This document shows positions 44,375-53,961 of a stretch of 64,000 nt of DNA, one piece after another (positions within the stretch are counted from its first letter, which is position 1; the number at the start of each line of letters is the position of its first letter). The notes beneath the pieces are model-generated. The model was not told where the DNA came from. It saw nothing but the letters and a program-made list of their open reading frames with translations, and ran no database searches. The position numbers were made by a program, and so were the translations under genes. The DNA comes from Methylobacteriaceae bacterium. GTDB lineage: Bacteria; Pseudomonadota; Alphaproteobacteria; Rhizobiales; Beijerinckiaceae. The stretch is from assembly GCA_947444195.1 (NCBI GenBank), contig CANEZL010000018.1, positions 23,755 to 87,754 of the forward strand, in the 5' to 3' direction.

Positions 44375-45625
44375 TCAGGCCGCCAGGGCGTCCGAGGCCG
44401 CCTCGGCGGCCGTCACCGTCTCCCCGAGGCAGGCCTCGAAGGCGGTGAACGCCTGCGCGGCCTCGCCCCAGGCTCCGGCGCGGATGTGACCGAGCATGGT
44501 CTCGGCGCGGTTGCCGGCCTCGGCCAGGGCCGTGCGCACGGGAGCCGGCAGGGCCAGATCGACCCGCACGGCGGCGGCCACGGCCTCGGAGGCCGGCACG
44601 AGCCCGACGAGGCACGAGGCGAGCCGGCGGCGCCACACCGCGCAATCGGCGCGCAGCCGCCCGAGCCGGACGAGGACGGGATCGCCCGCGTAGCGGTCGA
44701 GCAGGCTGCGGCTCATGGTCTCCAGGGTGTCGAGGCGGACGATCGCGTCCCCGATCTCGCGGCGGGACTTGTCGATCCCGGTGGCGATGTTGCCGACGCT
44801 CGAGGCGATCTCGCCGGTCGCGCTGATCTGCTGCTCCATGATGCCGGCCATCGCCCGCATCTCGGCGGCGGCCGCGGCGACGGCGGCGCTCTCCGCATCG
44901 ACGCGGGCGTTGGCGCGCGCCATCACCTCGGTGCCGGCGGTGACGGCGTTGCGGCTATGCTCCACCGCGGCGTGCATCGACGACAGCTCGCCCTGGAGGG
45001 CGCCGAGGCGCGCGCGGATCTCGTCGGTGGCCTTGGCGGTCTGGGCCGAGAGCGCCTTCACCTCGCCCGCGACCACCGCGAAGCCCCGCCCGGCCTCGCC
45101 GGCGCGGGCCGCCTCGATGGTGGCGTTGAGGGCGAGCAGGTTGGTCTGCGCCGAGATGGCGGCGATGGCGCTCGCCATCTCCTCGATCCGGCGCGCGGCC
45201 GAGGCGAACCCGTCGAGGCAGCCGCCGATCTCGGTGGCGCGCTCCTGGATCACCAGCATGCGCTCCCCCGCGAGCCGCATGTCGGCGGCGCACTCGGCGA
45301 TGCCCCCGCGGGCCCGCTCGGCCGTCTCGGCGGAGGCCTGCGAGCGCACGGCGACCTCGTTCGTGGTGGCGGCCAGCTCCTCGCTCGCCGCGGCGATCAG
45401 GCGGGCCTGCTCGGCGACCTGCGTCGAATCGTGGGTGATCCAGCCGATGAACGTTCCGGCCTCGGAGGCCGCCGCCGAGAGGCGCGCCTGCAGCCCGAGG
45501 CTCTCGCGGTCGACGGCGGGCTCCGCGGGCGCCGCCGCTTCGACGGCCTGCGGAACGGCGGCCTTCTCGACCGGGAGGGTTTCGGCGGGCGCGGCCGGAT
45601 GCGCGCCACGGAACAAAGCGAACAT
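44375..45625 (-). CDS. Soluble methyl-accepting chemotaxis-type protein
   Basis: This 416-aa protein has no transmembrane segment, so it is a cytoplasmic receptor. The signalling hairpin is clear: [40 protein letters not shown], flanked by long helices. A C-terminal helical domain of about 100 residues ([20 protein letters not shown]) has the pattern of the zinc-binding CZB domain found in such receptors, but the expected His ligands are absent. The N-terminal 60 residues are Ala/Pro-rich with no known sensor. Start at ATG 45625 (MFALFRG) has AGAGAGAG before it. No che genes are nearby. Confidence 0.88.
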   Translation of the reverse strand: MFALFRGAHPAAPAETLPVEKAAVPQAVEAAAPAEPAVDRESLGLQARLSAAASEAGTFIGWITHDSTQVAEQARLIAAASEELAATTNEVAVRSQASAETAERARGGIAECAADMRLAGERMLVIQERATEIGGCLDGFASAARRIEEMASAIAAISAQTNLLALNATIEAARAGEAGRGFAVVAGEVKALSAQTAKATDEIRARLGALQGELSSMHAAVEHSRNAVTAGTEVMARANARVDAESAAVAAAAAEMRAMAGIMEQQISATGEIASSVGNIATGIDKSRREIGDAIVRLDTLETMSRSLLDRYAGDPVLVRLGRLRADCAVWRRRLASCLVGLVPASEAVAAAVRVDLALPAPVRTALAEAGNRAETMLGHIRAGAWGEAAQAFTAFEACLGETVTAAEAASDALAA

Positions 45626-46033
45626 GGGCTCTCTCTGAGGTGTCTCGGAGCCTATAAGCCCCCAGAACACTCAATCGAGCGTTAATTCCCGCCGCCTCCA
45701 GGCCAAGACCCTGCGCTTCGCGCAATGATGCGGCGTTTTGCAGTGCCGATCTCTCCGCCCCGCAAGGATTCGGGACCCGGTGCGAAGCACTGAAAAACTT
45801 CGTGATCCGGCGTCTTCAGGTCCCGGGCAGGGGAGGCGCGCTCTGATCGCCCGGGCCCCGCCCGAGATCGGGCTCCGAGGACGCGGGGGGCCCGGCAAAC
45901 CATGCTTCGAGCCCGCCCACGCACCGGTCCGCCCGATCGCGCCGCTGGTCGGAGCACGCCCTTTCCCGCCCCCTCGTGGGGTCGGGAGCGGCGCAGGCGA
46001 CACCTCAGCGAGCCGTCCTGCGCCCTCCCCGCA
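45626..46033. other. Spacer between rne and the chemoreceptor gene; long dyad near the rne end
   Basis: No gene of normal composition is seen. A long interrupted inverted repeat, GGGAG-GCGCAGG (45984-45997) with CCTGCGC-CTCCC (46017-46029), lies just beyond the rne stop and may end its transcript, although there is no T run. The chemoreceptor promoter must lie here too; the AT-richer stretch near 45715-45800 is the best place for it. Confidence 0.35.
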
Positions 46034-48961
46034 TCACTCGCCCGTGAGGGCCGCCTTGGTGCGCGACCACCAGCCCGCCCGCTTGGGCCGGTCGGGATCG
46101 GAGGGCGCGCTCAGGACCACGGCCACGGGCTCCGGCGGGGGAGCGGCGGGCTGGGCCGGCTCGGGAGCGGCCGGCGTCTCCACCGATCTCTCGGCGGATC
46201 TCTCGGCCGGCGCCACGGGCAGGTCGACCGCGGTCTCGGCCGGGGCGTGGGGCTCGGCCTGGGCGGAGGCCTCGGCGCGCGGCGCCACGGCTTCGGCCAG
46301 GACCTCGGCGCTCACCGGCTCCTCGGCCGGCAGGGCCGCGACGGCCTCCTGCGAAGCCTCGGGCCCGCCCTCCGCCTCGGAGAGGGCCGTCTCCTCGGAT
46401 TCCCCGGCCTCGTCGCGGCCGCGGCCCTCGGAGCGTCCGCGCCCGCCGCGGCGACCGCGGCGGCGGCGGCGACCGCCCTCCTCGCCCCCTGCGGAACGCT
46501 CGGGACGGGCGGTCTCGCCCTCGCCCTCGGCTTCCGCGCCGGCCTCCGCCTCGGTCGACTCCGTCGGCTCGGCCTCCTCGTCGCCCTCCTCGGATTCCTC
46601 GTCGGAATCGGCGGCCTCGCGGCGCTCGTCGCTCTCCTCCGAGCGCCCGCCGCGGCGGCGGCGACGGCGGCGGCGGCGGCGGCCGTCGCCCTCCTCGCGG
46701 GTCTCGGCCTGGGCCTCGCCGGCCTCCTCCGTCTCCTGGGCCTCGGCCTCCTCCTCGGCGAGATCCTCCTCGTCGATCTCGTCGTCGATCTCCATGGCGG
46801 GCGAGACCGCGGTGGCGCGGGCGGCCGGCGCCTCGGGGCGCTGGGCCGGCTCGCCGCGGTCGAGCTGGAACGGCGTGTTGGCCGAGAGGCGCTCGTCGGC
46901 GGCGATGGAGATCGTCACGCCGAAGCGCAGCTCGAGGTCGCGCAGATGCGCCCGCTTCTGGTTGAGGATGTAGAGCGCCACCTCCGTGCGGGTGCGCAGC
47001 ACGAGGTTGTGGGAGGCCGACTTGATGAGCGCCTCCTCGATGGAGCGCAGGATGTGCAGGGCCACCGAGGCGGTGGCGCGCACCATCCCCGAGCCGCCGC
47101 AATGGGGGCAGGGGACCGAGGAGGATTCGAGCACGCCCGTGCGGATGCGCTGGCGGCTCATCTCCATGAGGCCGAAGGGCGAGATCCGGCCCACCTGGAT
47201 GCGGGCGCGGTCGTTCTTCAGGCACTCGTTGAGCTTCTTCTCGACGGCGCGGTTGTTGCGCTTCTCCTCCATGTCGATGAAGTCGATGACGATGAGGCCG
47301 GCCAGATCGCGCAGGCGCAATTGCCGGGCGACCTCCTCGGCGGCCTCGAGATTCGTCTTGAGCGCGGTGTCCTCGATGTCGTGCTCGCGGGTGGCGCGGC
47401 CCGAATTCACGTCGATGGAGACCAGCGCCTCGGTCGGGTTGATGACGAGGTAGCCGCCGGACTTCAGCGAGACGTGGCTCGAGAACATCGCGTCGAGCTG
47501 CTGCTCCACCCCGTAGCGGGCGAAGAGCGGCGCCGTCTCGCGGTAGGGCTTCACCACCTTGGACTGGCCGGGCATCAGCATGCGCATGAAGTCCTTGGCC
47601 TCGCGGTAGGCGTCGTCGCCCGCGACCAGAACCTCCTCCAGATCCTTGTTGTAGAGGTCGCGGATGGCGCGCTTGATGAGCGAGCCCTCCTCGTAGACGA
47701 GCGCCGGCGCCATGGAGGAGAGCGTCAGCTCCCGCACCGATTCCCACAGGCGCATCAGGTACTCGAAGTCGCGCTTGATCTCGGGCTTGGTGCGCATGGC
47801 GCCCGCCGTGCGCAGGATGACGCCCATCCCCTCCGGCACGTCGAGATCCTGCACCACCTCCTTGAGGCGCTTGCGGTCGGCGGCCGAGGTGATCTTGCGC
47901 GAGATGCCCCCGCCCCGGCCGGTATTCGGCATCAGCACGGAGTAGCGGCCGGCGAGCGACAGGTAGGTGGTGAGCGCCGCGCCCTTGGTGCCGCGCTCCT
48001 CCTTGACCACCTGCACGAGGATGATCTGGCGGCGCTTGATCACCTCCTGGATCTTGTAGTGGCGCCGCGGCGCGCGGGGACGCTCCGGGATCTCGGCGAG
48101 CGCGTCGCCGTTGCCGCCGACCTGGGCGATCCGGGCCTCGCCGTCCTCGGATTCCTCGTCGGAATCCTCGTCCTCGTCGTCCTCCTCGTCCGCGTCCTCG
48201 TCGTCGGAATCCTCGTCCTCTTCGTCGTCCTCGTCCGCGTCGTCCTCCGCGTGCTCCGTCTCGGCCTCTTCGGCCTCGGGCGCCTCGGCGACGGTCAGCG
48301 CCTCGGCCACGGCGACCACGGTCTCGGGGGCGGGGCCGGGCGCCGGCTCGCCGGAGACCGCCTCGGCGGCGGAGGCCTCGGCAGCCGACTCCTGCGCCAC
48401 GGCATCCGCGGTGCCGGCCTCGTCGGACGCCGCCGCGGCGGGTTCGGTGCCGGCCTCGGCGCCCTCGATCGCGGCGTCGGGCAGGGCGGCGGAGGCGTCG
48501 CCGCCGACGACCGGGACGGCCTCCTCGGCCGTGTCCGCGGCCCGATCCTCGGGGGCCTCGGCCTCGGCGCTCACGGTGGCGTCGGCGCCCCGCGCGGCCG
48601 CTTCGGCCCGGCGCCCGCGGTGGCGGCGCGTCGAGCGGCGGCGCTCCTCGCGCTCGCGGTGCTCCTCCGCGTCGCGGGCGTCCTCCTCCAGCAGCGCCTG
48701 CCGGTCGGCGAGCGGGATCTGGTAGTAGTCGGGGTGGATCTCGTTGAAGGCGAGGAAGCCGTGGCGGTTGCCGCCGTACTCGATGAAGGCCGCCTGGAGC
48801 GAGGGCTCCACCCGCGTCACCTTGGCGAGGTAGATGTTGCCGCGCAGCTGGCGCCGGTTGGCGGCTTCGAAATCGAACTCCTCGACCCTAGAGCCGTGGA
48901 CCGTGACGACCCGGGTCTCTTCCGGATGCGCCGCATCGATGAGCATCTTGTTGTTGGCCAT
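46034..48961 (-). CDS. rne: Ribonuclease E
   Basis: This 975-aa endoribonuclease starts and organises mRNA decay. The S1 domain (RGNIYLAKVTRVEPSLQAAF, GNRHGFLAFNEIHPDYY, then KIQEVIKRRQIILVQVVKEE) is split by an insertion of about 200 residues. That insertion contains a highly acidic run (mostly Asp/Glu) around residues 235-275. The catalytic part has VSIDVNSGRATREHDIE and LIVIDFIDMEEKRNN with the metal-binding aspartates, and the Zn-link CPHCGGSG that joins protomers. The C-terminal 300 residues are disordered and alternate acidic and Arg-rich (RRRRRRRRRRGGR) tracts, the usual degradosome/RNA-binding scaffold. It ends WWSRTKAALTGE. A leader of about 500 bases may allow autoregulation. Confidence 0.97.
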   Translation of the reverse strand: MANNKMLIDAAHPEETRVVTVHGSRVEEFDFEAANRRQLRGNIYLAKVTRVEPSLQAAFIEYGGNRHGFLAFNEIHPDYYQIPLADRQALLEEDARDAEEHREREERRRSTRRHRGRRAEAAARGADATVSAEAEAPEDRAADTAEEAVPVVGGDASAALPDAAIEGAEAGTEPAAAASDEAGTADAVAQESAAEASAAEAVSGEPAPGPAPETVVAVAEALTVAEAPEAEEAETEHAEDDADEDDEEDEDSDDEDADEEDDEDEDSDEESEDGEARIAQVGGNGDALAEIPERPRAPRRHYKIQEVIKRRQIILVQVVKEERGTKGAALTTYLSLAGRYSVLMPNTGRGGGISRKITSAADRKRLKEVVQDLDVPEGMGVILRTAGAMRTKPEIKRDFEYLMRLWESVRELTLSSMAPALVYEEGSLIKRAIRDLYNKDLEEVLVAGDDAYREAKDFMRMLMPGQSKVVKPYRETAPLFARYGVEQQLDAMFSSHVSLKSGGYLVINPTEALVSIDVNSGRATREHDIEDTALKTNLEAAEEVARQLRLRDLAGLIVIDFIDMEEKRNNRAVEKKLNECLKNDRARIQVGRISPFGLMEMSRQRIRTGVLESSSVPCPHCGGSGMVRATASVALHILRSIEEALIKSASHNLVLRTRTEVALYILNQKRAHLRDLELRFGVTISIAADERLSANTPFQLDRGEPAQRPEAPAARATAVSPAMEIDDEIDEEDLAEEEAEAQETEEAGEAQAETREEGDGRRRRRRRRRRGGRSEESDERREAADSDEESEEGDEEAEPTESTEAEAGAEAEGEGETARPERSAGGEEGGRRRRRGRRGGRGRSEGRGRDEAGESEETALSEAEGGPEASQEAVAALPAEEPVSAEVLAEAVAPRAEASAQAEPHAPAETAVDLPVAPAERSAERSVETPAAPEPAQPAAPPPEPVAVVLSAPSDPDRPKRAGWWSRTKAALTGE

Positions 48962-50010
48962 GACGAACTTTCGACATGGCGGTCGACGCCGCTCTCCTGA
49001 GCTCGTCTCCCGGTGGAGCCGCGCCCGGCCTCTCGGCCGCGGGGCGTGGAACTCGCGCCGGCCTCGTCGCCGAGACCGCGGGGGCTGAACGGAAGGGATT
49101 GGCGCCAACCGCCGTTCGGCACGCGGCTGCGTGCCCGGGGTTGAACAGGGCCGGGAGGACACGCGGACCGGCGCGACGCGAAACACGCGCGCTTGCGGCA
49201 CGAGCAACGGCAACCGATGCTGTGCGTCCGCCCATCCTTTCCCCGACCTCGCGAAGACATCTCGACCGGCTCGGACCGGTCGCGAATTCCAAAATCCTGC
49301 GGCGAGAAACCTCGCCGCGCGTGCCGACACCTGCCCGGCCGTTCTCTGAAGAGTCCGACGGCCGCCGCGGAGAACCGACGGCGAGGACGCGACCGAAAGA
49401 GTGGGTATCGGCGCGCCCGCGGGCCGCGAGCGCGACCGGCGGGGACCGGGAAGGGGTCGGTATCATTACAGATCGTCGCAGGGATTTGGCAAGGCCGGCG
49501 GACGTGCACCGGTGACAGACATTCCGCGTCACCGCCGTATCACTCGACAGGCCGCGGGAAAGACTGGCCTCGTGCTCGGCGCCGCCCTGCCTGCATCCCC
49601 GTCCGTGGGACGCTGCGGCACGACATCAAGAAACGCTTTCAGGTCGTTGTCGCGTCGTGACTATCGGCGTTGGAACGATGTTCGGTTCTTCGGCGCGCGC
49701 GTCGAGGCCGCTTCCGATCGCGATGCAACAGAAAATCGCCCCAAACCCTTGTTCCGACGCGTGTTCCTGCCGATCCTCGCCACCGCTCCGGGGCGATCGC
49801 ATCCGACGCCGCACGGCCATCCCGGGGCCGCGGAGCGGAACCCGGGATCCATGACCACCGAAGCGGCAAGGTCAGGAACAGCGGTGTTCATGGATTGCAC
49901 GCTCCGCGCGCCCCTTCGGGTCCGGACTCGCTCTTCGAGGGATCCGGAATGACGGCAGGGAGAACCTGATCGCCATCTGCGATCGCCCTGCCGCCGCCCC
50001 GGGGCCGGAC
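48962..50010 (-). promoter_or_regulatory. Long rne leader and promoter region; no gene seen
   Basis: This spacer of 1049 bp has only Arg-rich chance frames. On the minus strand TTGCCA (49492-49487) and TAATGA (49468-49463), 18 bases apart, form a candidate promoter. It would give rne a leader of about 490 bases; long structured leaders used for feedback control are known for rne in other bacteria. Closer to the methylmalonyl-CoA mutase end is an 8-bp inverted repeat, ATCCATGA (49847-49854) and TCATGGAT (49888-49895). Confidence 0.4.
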
Positions 50011-52176
50011 CTACTCCGCGGCGGCGCGCGCCGCGTAGCCCAGCCGCCCGTTCAACTCCTCGACGAGCTTCACCGCGGCCTCGGCGATGACGGTGCCCGG
50101 CGGGAAGATCGCCGAGGCGCCGGCCGCGTAGAGGGCGTCGTAGTCGCCCGGCGGGATGACGCCGCCCACCACGATCATCACGTCGTCGCGGCCCGCCTCC
50201 GCCAGCGCCGCCTTCAGTTCCGGCACGAGCGTCAGGTGGCCGGCGGCCAGCGAGGAGACGCCGACGATGTGCACGTCGTTCTCCACCGCCTGCCGGGCGG
50301 CCTCCGCGGGGGTGGCGAAGAGGGGGCCGATATCCACGTCGAAGCCGAGATCGGCGAATGCCGAGGCGATCACCTTCTGGCCGCGGTCGTGCCCGTCCTG
50401 GCCCATCTTGGCGACCAGGATGCGCGGGCGCCGCCCGTCATTCTCCTCGAAGGCCTCCACGAGGCCGCGCACCTGCTCAACCACCGGGGACATGCCGCCC
50501 ACCTCCCGCTTGTAGACGCCCGAGATCGAGCGGATCTCGGCCCGGTGCCGGCCCCAGGCCCGCTCCAGCGCCTCGGAGATCTCGCCGACCGTGGCCTTGG
50601 CCCGGGCCGCGTTCACCGCCAGTTCGAGCAGGTTGCCCGCCCCGTCCGCCGCCCGGGTGAGGGCGGCCAGCGCCGTCTCGACATCCGCCTGGTCGCGCTC
50701 GGAGCGCAGGCGCTTCAGCTTGTCGATCTGGAGCGTGCGCACGTTGCCGTTGTCGACGCGCAGGAGCTCGATCGCCATCTCGTCGTCGGGCTTGAACTTG
50801 TTGATGCCCACGATGGTCTGGCGGCCCGAATCGATCCGGGCCTGGGCGCGCGCCGCGGCCTCCTCGATCCGAAGCTTCGGGATGCCGGCCTCGATGGCCT
50901 TGGCCATGCCGCCGAGCCCGTCCACCTCGCGGATATGCTCCCAGGCGCGGGCCACGATGTCGGCGGTGAGGCGCTCGACGTAGTAGGAGCCGCCCCACGG
51001 ATCGACGATGCGGGTGGTGCCGCTCTCCTGCTGCAGGAAGAGCTGCGTGTTGCGGGCGATCCGCGCCGAGAAGTCGGTGGGCAGCGCCAGCGCCTCGTCG
51101 AGCGCGTTGGTGTGGAGCGACTGGGTGCCCCCTTGGGTCGCTGCCATCGCCTCGATGGCGGTGCGGGTGACGTTGTTGAACACGTCCTGCGCGGTGAGCG
51201 ACCATCCGCTCGTCTGCGAGTGGGTGCGCAAGGGCAGCGACTTGTCCGACTTCGGCTCGAACTGCTTGACGAGCTTCGCCCAGATCAGGCGCGCGGCCCG
51301 CATCTTGGCGATCTCCATGAAGTAGTTCGTCGAGATCGCCCAGAAGAAGGACAGGCGCGGGGCGAACTGGTCGATGGTGAGCCCGGCGGCCAAGCCCGCC
51401 TTGATGTACTCGACGCCGTCGGCGAGCGTGTAGGCGAGCTCCAGGTCGTTCGTCGCGCCGGCCTCCTGCATGTGATAGCCGGAGATCGAGATCGAGTTGA
51501 ACTTCGGCATGTTGGCCGAGGTGTAGGCGAAGATGTCCGAGATGATCCGCATCGATCCCTTGGGGGGATAGATGTAGGTGTTGCGGACCATGAATTCCTT
51601 GAGGATGTCGTTCTGGATCGTGCCGGCGAGCTTGCTCGGCGGCACGCCCTGCTCTTCCGCCGCCACGATGTAGAGGGCGAGCACGGGCAGCACCGCGCCG
51701 TTCATCGTCATCGACACGGTCATCTCGTCGAGGGGGATGCCCGAGAAGAGCGTGCGCATGTCGTAGATCGAATCGATCGCGACGCCCGCCATGCCGACAT
51801 CGCCCGAGACGCGCGGATGGTCCGAATCGTAGCCGCGGTGGGTGGCCAGATCGAAGGCCACCGACAGGCCCTTCTGCCCGGCGGCGAGGTTGCGCCGATA
51901 GAAGGCGTTCGAATCCTCCGCCGTGGAGAAGCCGGCATATTGCCGGATCGTCCACGCTTGCGTGACGTACATGGTCGGATAGGGCCCGCGCAGATAGGGC
52001 GGCAGGCCCGGATAGGTGTTCAGGAACTCCAGACCCTCGCGGTCGGCCGGCCCGTAGGCGCCCTTGATCGGGATGCCCTCGGGCGACATCCAGGCCTCGC
52101 CGACCGCGGGCGGGGGCACCGGCAGCGGGCCGCCCGAGAAAGGGATCTCGGCGAAGTTCGGGATGCGTGAGGTCAT
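50011..52176 (-). CDS. mcmA: Methylmalonyl-CoA mutase, large (B12-binding) subunit
   Basis: This 721-aa enzyme interconverts methylmalonyl-CoA and succinyl-CoA with adenosylcobalamin. The substrate-binding barrel shows [58 protein letters not shown] and [16 protein letters not shown]. The C-terminal B12 domain has [17 protein letters not shown] (DxHxxG with the cobalt-ligating His) and [10 protein letters not shown]. In methylotrophs it belongs to the ethylmalonyl-CoA pathway, so it is needed for glyoxylate regeneration. The partner small subunit is not in this window. A candidate -10 element lies 50 bases upstream. Confidence 0.97.
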   Translation of the reverse strand: MTSRIPNFAEIPFSGGPLPVPPPAVGEAWMSPEGIPIKGAYGPADREGLEFLNTYPGLPPYLRGPYPTMYVTQAWTIRQYAGFSTAEDSNAFYRRNLAAGQKGLSVAFDLATHRGYDSDHPRVSGDVGMAGVAIDSIYDMRTLFSGIPLDEMTVSMTMNGAVLPVLALYIVAAEEQGVPPSKLAGTIQNDILKEFMVRNTYIYPPKGSMRIISDIFAYTSANMPKFNSISISGYHMQEAGATNDLELAYTLADGVEYIKAGLAAGLTIDQFAPRLSFFWAISTNYFMEIAKMRAARLIWAKLVKQFEPKSDKSLPLRTHSQTSGWSLTAQDVFNNVTRTAIEAMAATQGGTQSLHTNALDEALALPTDFSARIARNTQLFLQQESGTTRIVDPWGGSYYVERLTADIVARAWEHIREVDGLGGMAKAIEAGIPKLRIEEAAARAQARIDSGRQTIVGINKFKPDDEMAIELLRVDNGNVRTLQIDKLKRLRSERDQADVETALAALTRAADGAGNLLELAVNAARAKATVGEISEALERAWGRHRAEIRSISGVYKREVGGMSPVVEQVRGLVEAFEENDGRRPRILVAKMGQDGHDRGQKVIASAFADLGFDVDIGPLFATPAEAARQAVENDVHIVGVSSLAAGHLTLVPELKAALAEAGRDDVMIVVGGVIPPGDYDALYAAGASAIFPPGTVIAEAAVKLVEELNGRLGYAARAAAE

Positions 52177-52223
52177 GCGGGGCTCAACTGCGTGGACCCC
52201 GCGTCCGGGGCGAACCGGGCTGC

Positions 52224-52229
52224 ATTATA
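52224..52229 (-). promoter_or_regulatory. Candidate -10 element of the methylmalonyl-CoA mutase gene
   Basis: Read on the minus strand this is a perfect TATAAT, placing transcription start near 52217, about 40 bases before the ATG. A small hairpin (GCCGC-TTC-GGGCGGC, 52232-52246) covers part of the spacer to a poor -35. Confidence 0.5.
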
Positions 52230-52325
52230 AGGCCGCTTCGGGCGGCTGCTACTCCCCAAAGCGGTGGTGGGATCGGGACGCGGCGCGGGGGAACCTGGGC
52301 GGCGGAACCCGCCCGCGGGATGGGT

Positions 52326-53351
52326 TCAGCGGCGTCCCATGAAGCCCGCGAAGAAGCGCCGGGACAGGTCGGTGAGGGCTTCCAGGCAGTAGCCGCCCTC
52401 CTGCACGATCAGCGTCGGCGCCCCGTAGCCGCCGAGCGCGGCGCCGAGGCGGCGGAATCCCTCCGCCTCGACTGCGACCTTCGCCTGGGGATCGCCGGCA
52501 TAGATGTCGAAGCCGAGGGCGAGGACGAGGGCGTCGGGACGGTAGAGATCGAGGGCGCGCAGGGCCTGTGCGAGCCGGTCGAAGAACGCGGCCTCGTCGG
52601 AGCCGTGCGGCATCGGCAGGTTCAGGTTGTAGCCCTCGCCCTCCCCCTGCCCGCGCTCGTCGGCGTGGCCGGCGACCACGGGGTAGAAGTTCGTCGGATC
52701 GCCGTGGATCGAGACGTAGAGGACGTCCCGGCGCGCGTAGAAGATCTCCTGGATTCCCTGGCCGTGATGCATGTCGGTGTCGAGGATCGCGACCCGCCCG
52801 CAGCCGCCCCGCAGCAGCCGCTCGGCCGCGACCGCGGCGTTGTTGAGGTAGCAGAAGCCGCCGGCCGCCTCACGCCGTGCGTGGTGCCCCGGCGGCCGGC
52901 ACAGCGCGTAGGCCTCGCGGGCGCCCGCCACGAGGGCGTCGGCGCCCGCGACCGCGCATTGGGCCGAGGCGTAGGCCGCGCGGAAGGTCTCGGGGCCGAT
53001 CGGCGCGCTGCCGTCGGCGAGGTAGCGTGCCGCCTGCGCCAGCACCCCGCGCAGGGCGTTGGGCTCGCGCACGAAGACGTTCGAGACGACCTCCTCGCCC
53101 CAGTCCGGGCCGAGCGCGGTCCAGTCCGCGTGGGCCTCCTGAAGGAAGCGGAGATAGCCGAGCCCGTGCGCGGCGAGGATCGGCTCGGGGCCGGCATCGG
53201 GCGGGGTCTCCACGGGGAAGCCGAGATCCGTCACGGCGGCGCGGAGCGCCGCGATGCGGGCCGGCACCTCCTGCGGCTCGCGCAGGCGGCCGCGGGAGAA
53301 GTAGAGGCGCGGATGGTGCAGGGCCTGATCGGGGTGGTGGAAGGTCCGCAT
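52326..53351 (-). CDS. Histone deacetylase/acetylpolyamine amidohydrolase family protein
   Basis: This 341-aa zinc hydrolase has CRPPGHHARR (catalytic His156/His157), LDTDMHHGQG (Zn ligands Asp193 and His195), GFDIYAGDP (Zn ligand Asp282) and EGGYCLEAL with the catalytic-site Tyr. All catalytic residues are present. Bacterial members remove acetyl groups from polyamines or, less often, from lysines. The N-terminal loop and length suit the acetylpolyamine amidohydrolase type, but this is not certain. ATG 53351 has GGGGAGAG nearby; the frame stays open to 54008 without coding character. It lies upstream of the methylmalonyl-CoA mutase gene on the same strand. Confidence 0.92.
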   Translation of the reverse strand: MRTFHHPDQALHHPRLYFSRGRLREPQEVPARIAALRAAVTDLGFPVETPPDAGPEPILAAHGLGYLRFLQEAHADWTALGPDWGEEVVSNVFVREPNALRGVLAQAARYLADGSAPIGPETFRAAYASAQCAVAGADALVAGAREAYALCRPPGHHARREAAGGFCYLNNAAVAAERLLRGGCGRVAILDTDMHHGQGIQEIFYARRDVLYVSIHGDPTNFYPVVAGHADERGQGEGEGYNLNLPMPHGSDEAAFFDRLAQALRALDLYRPDALVLALGFDIYAGDPQAKVAVEAEGFRRLGAALGGYGAPTLIVQEGGYCLEALTDLSRRFFAGFMGRR

Positions 53352-53551
53352 CCTGATCTCTCCCCGGCACGGGTCGCGCCGGACGGCCGATACCACGATC
53401 CCGGCCCGGCGCCCCGTCCGGGATAAGCGATTCCGCGCGTGGACGGGGGCTGCCGCGCGACGACGAAGCCGACCGGTTCCGCGCCGGTCGGCATGGGGTG
53501 GCGCTCTCGTATCGGGGCCGGAGAGCCGGACCCGCTCCCGCGCTTCATGCT

Positions 53552-53851
53552 CTAATGGCTGCTGGAGCCGTCGCTGCTGCGCTGCACGCAGCGCCAGCCC
53601 ACGAGGCAGTGGGTCTCGTCGGCGGTGGGCATGAAGGCGGGCTCGCCGCTCTCGCCGTTCTCGCAGATGCCGCTGTCGAGGTGGACCGTCTCGTAGGCGG
53701 TCTCGCCGGAGGCCAGCACCACCGTCTGTTCGCGGGCCACCAGCGCCTTGGCGGCCGCGCAGGTGAGGGTGCGCGTGTCCGGGCGCCCGGCCGCGAGGGC
53801 CGGGCCGCCGAGGAGCGCGGCGAGGCAGAGGGAGGCGACGAGGCGATGCAT
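53552..53851 (-). CDS. Small exported cysteine-containing protein, 99 aa
   Basis: Signal peptide MHRLVASLCLAALLGGPALA is followed by a mature part with four cysteines (LTCAAAK, SGICENG, THCLVG, WRCVQ), which could make two disulfides. The pattern is that of short secreted alphaproteobacterial proteins without known function. The gene begins at 53851; a much longer open frame on the same strand continues upstream through the GTPase gene in the wrong frame and is not real. 53352-53551 has no gene. Confidence 0.65.
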   Translation of the reverse strand: MHRLVASLCLAALLGGPALAAGRPDTRTLTCAAAKALVAREQTVVLASGETAYETVHLDSGICENGESGEPAFMPTADETHCLVGWRCVQRSSDGSSSH

Positions 53852-53961
53852 GGCTGGGACTCCGGTGTTCGAGGAAGGCCCGTAGGGCACGCGCGTCTCG
53901 GATATGTTTCTGCTCCGTCCCCGCCGTGACGGATCGCGGGGCTGTTGCGACCGCGTGACGA

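Noticed and set aside
45738..49000. Very long plus-strand frames opposite rne
   Set aside because: They are antisense shadows of rne, whose own frame shows complete RNase E motifs.
49401..49952. 183-codon open frame between rne and the methylmalonyl-CoA mutase gene
   Set aside because: Arg/Pro/Ser-rich translation with no domain, no convincing ribosome-binding site, and overlapping similar frames on both strands; typical chance frame in G+C-rich DNA.
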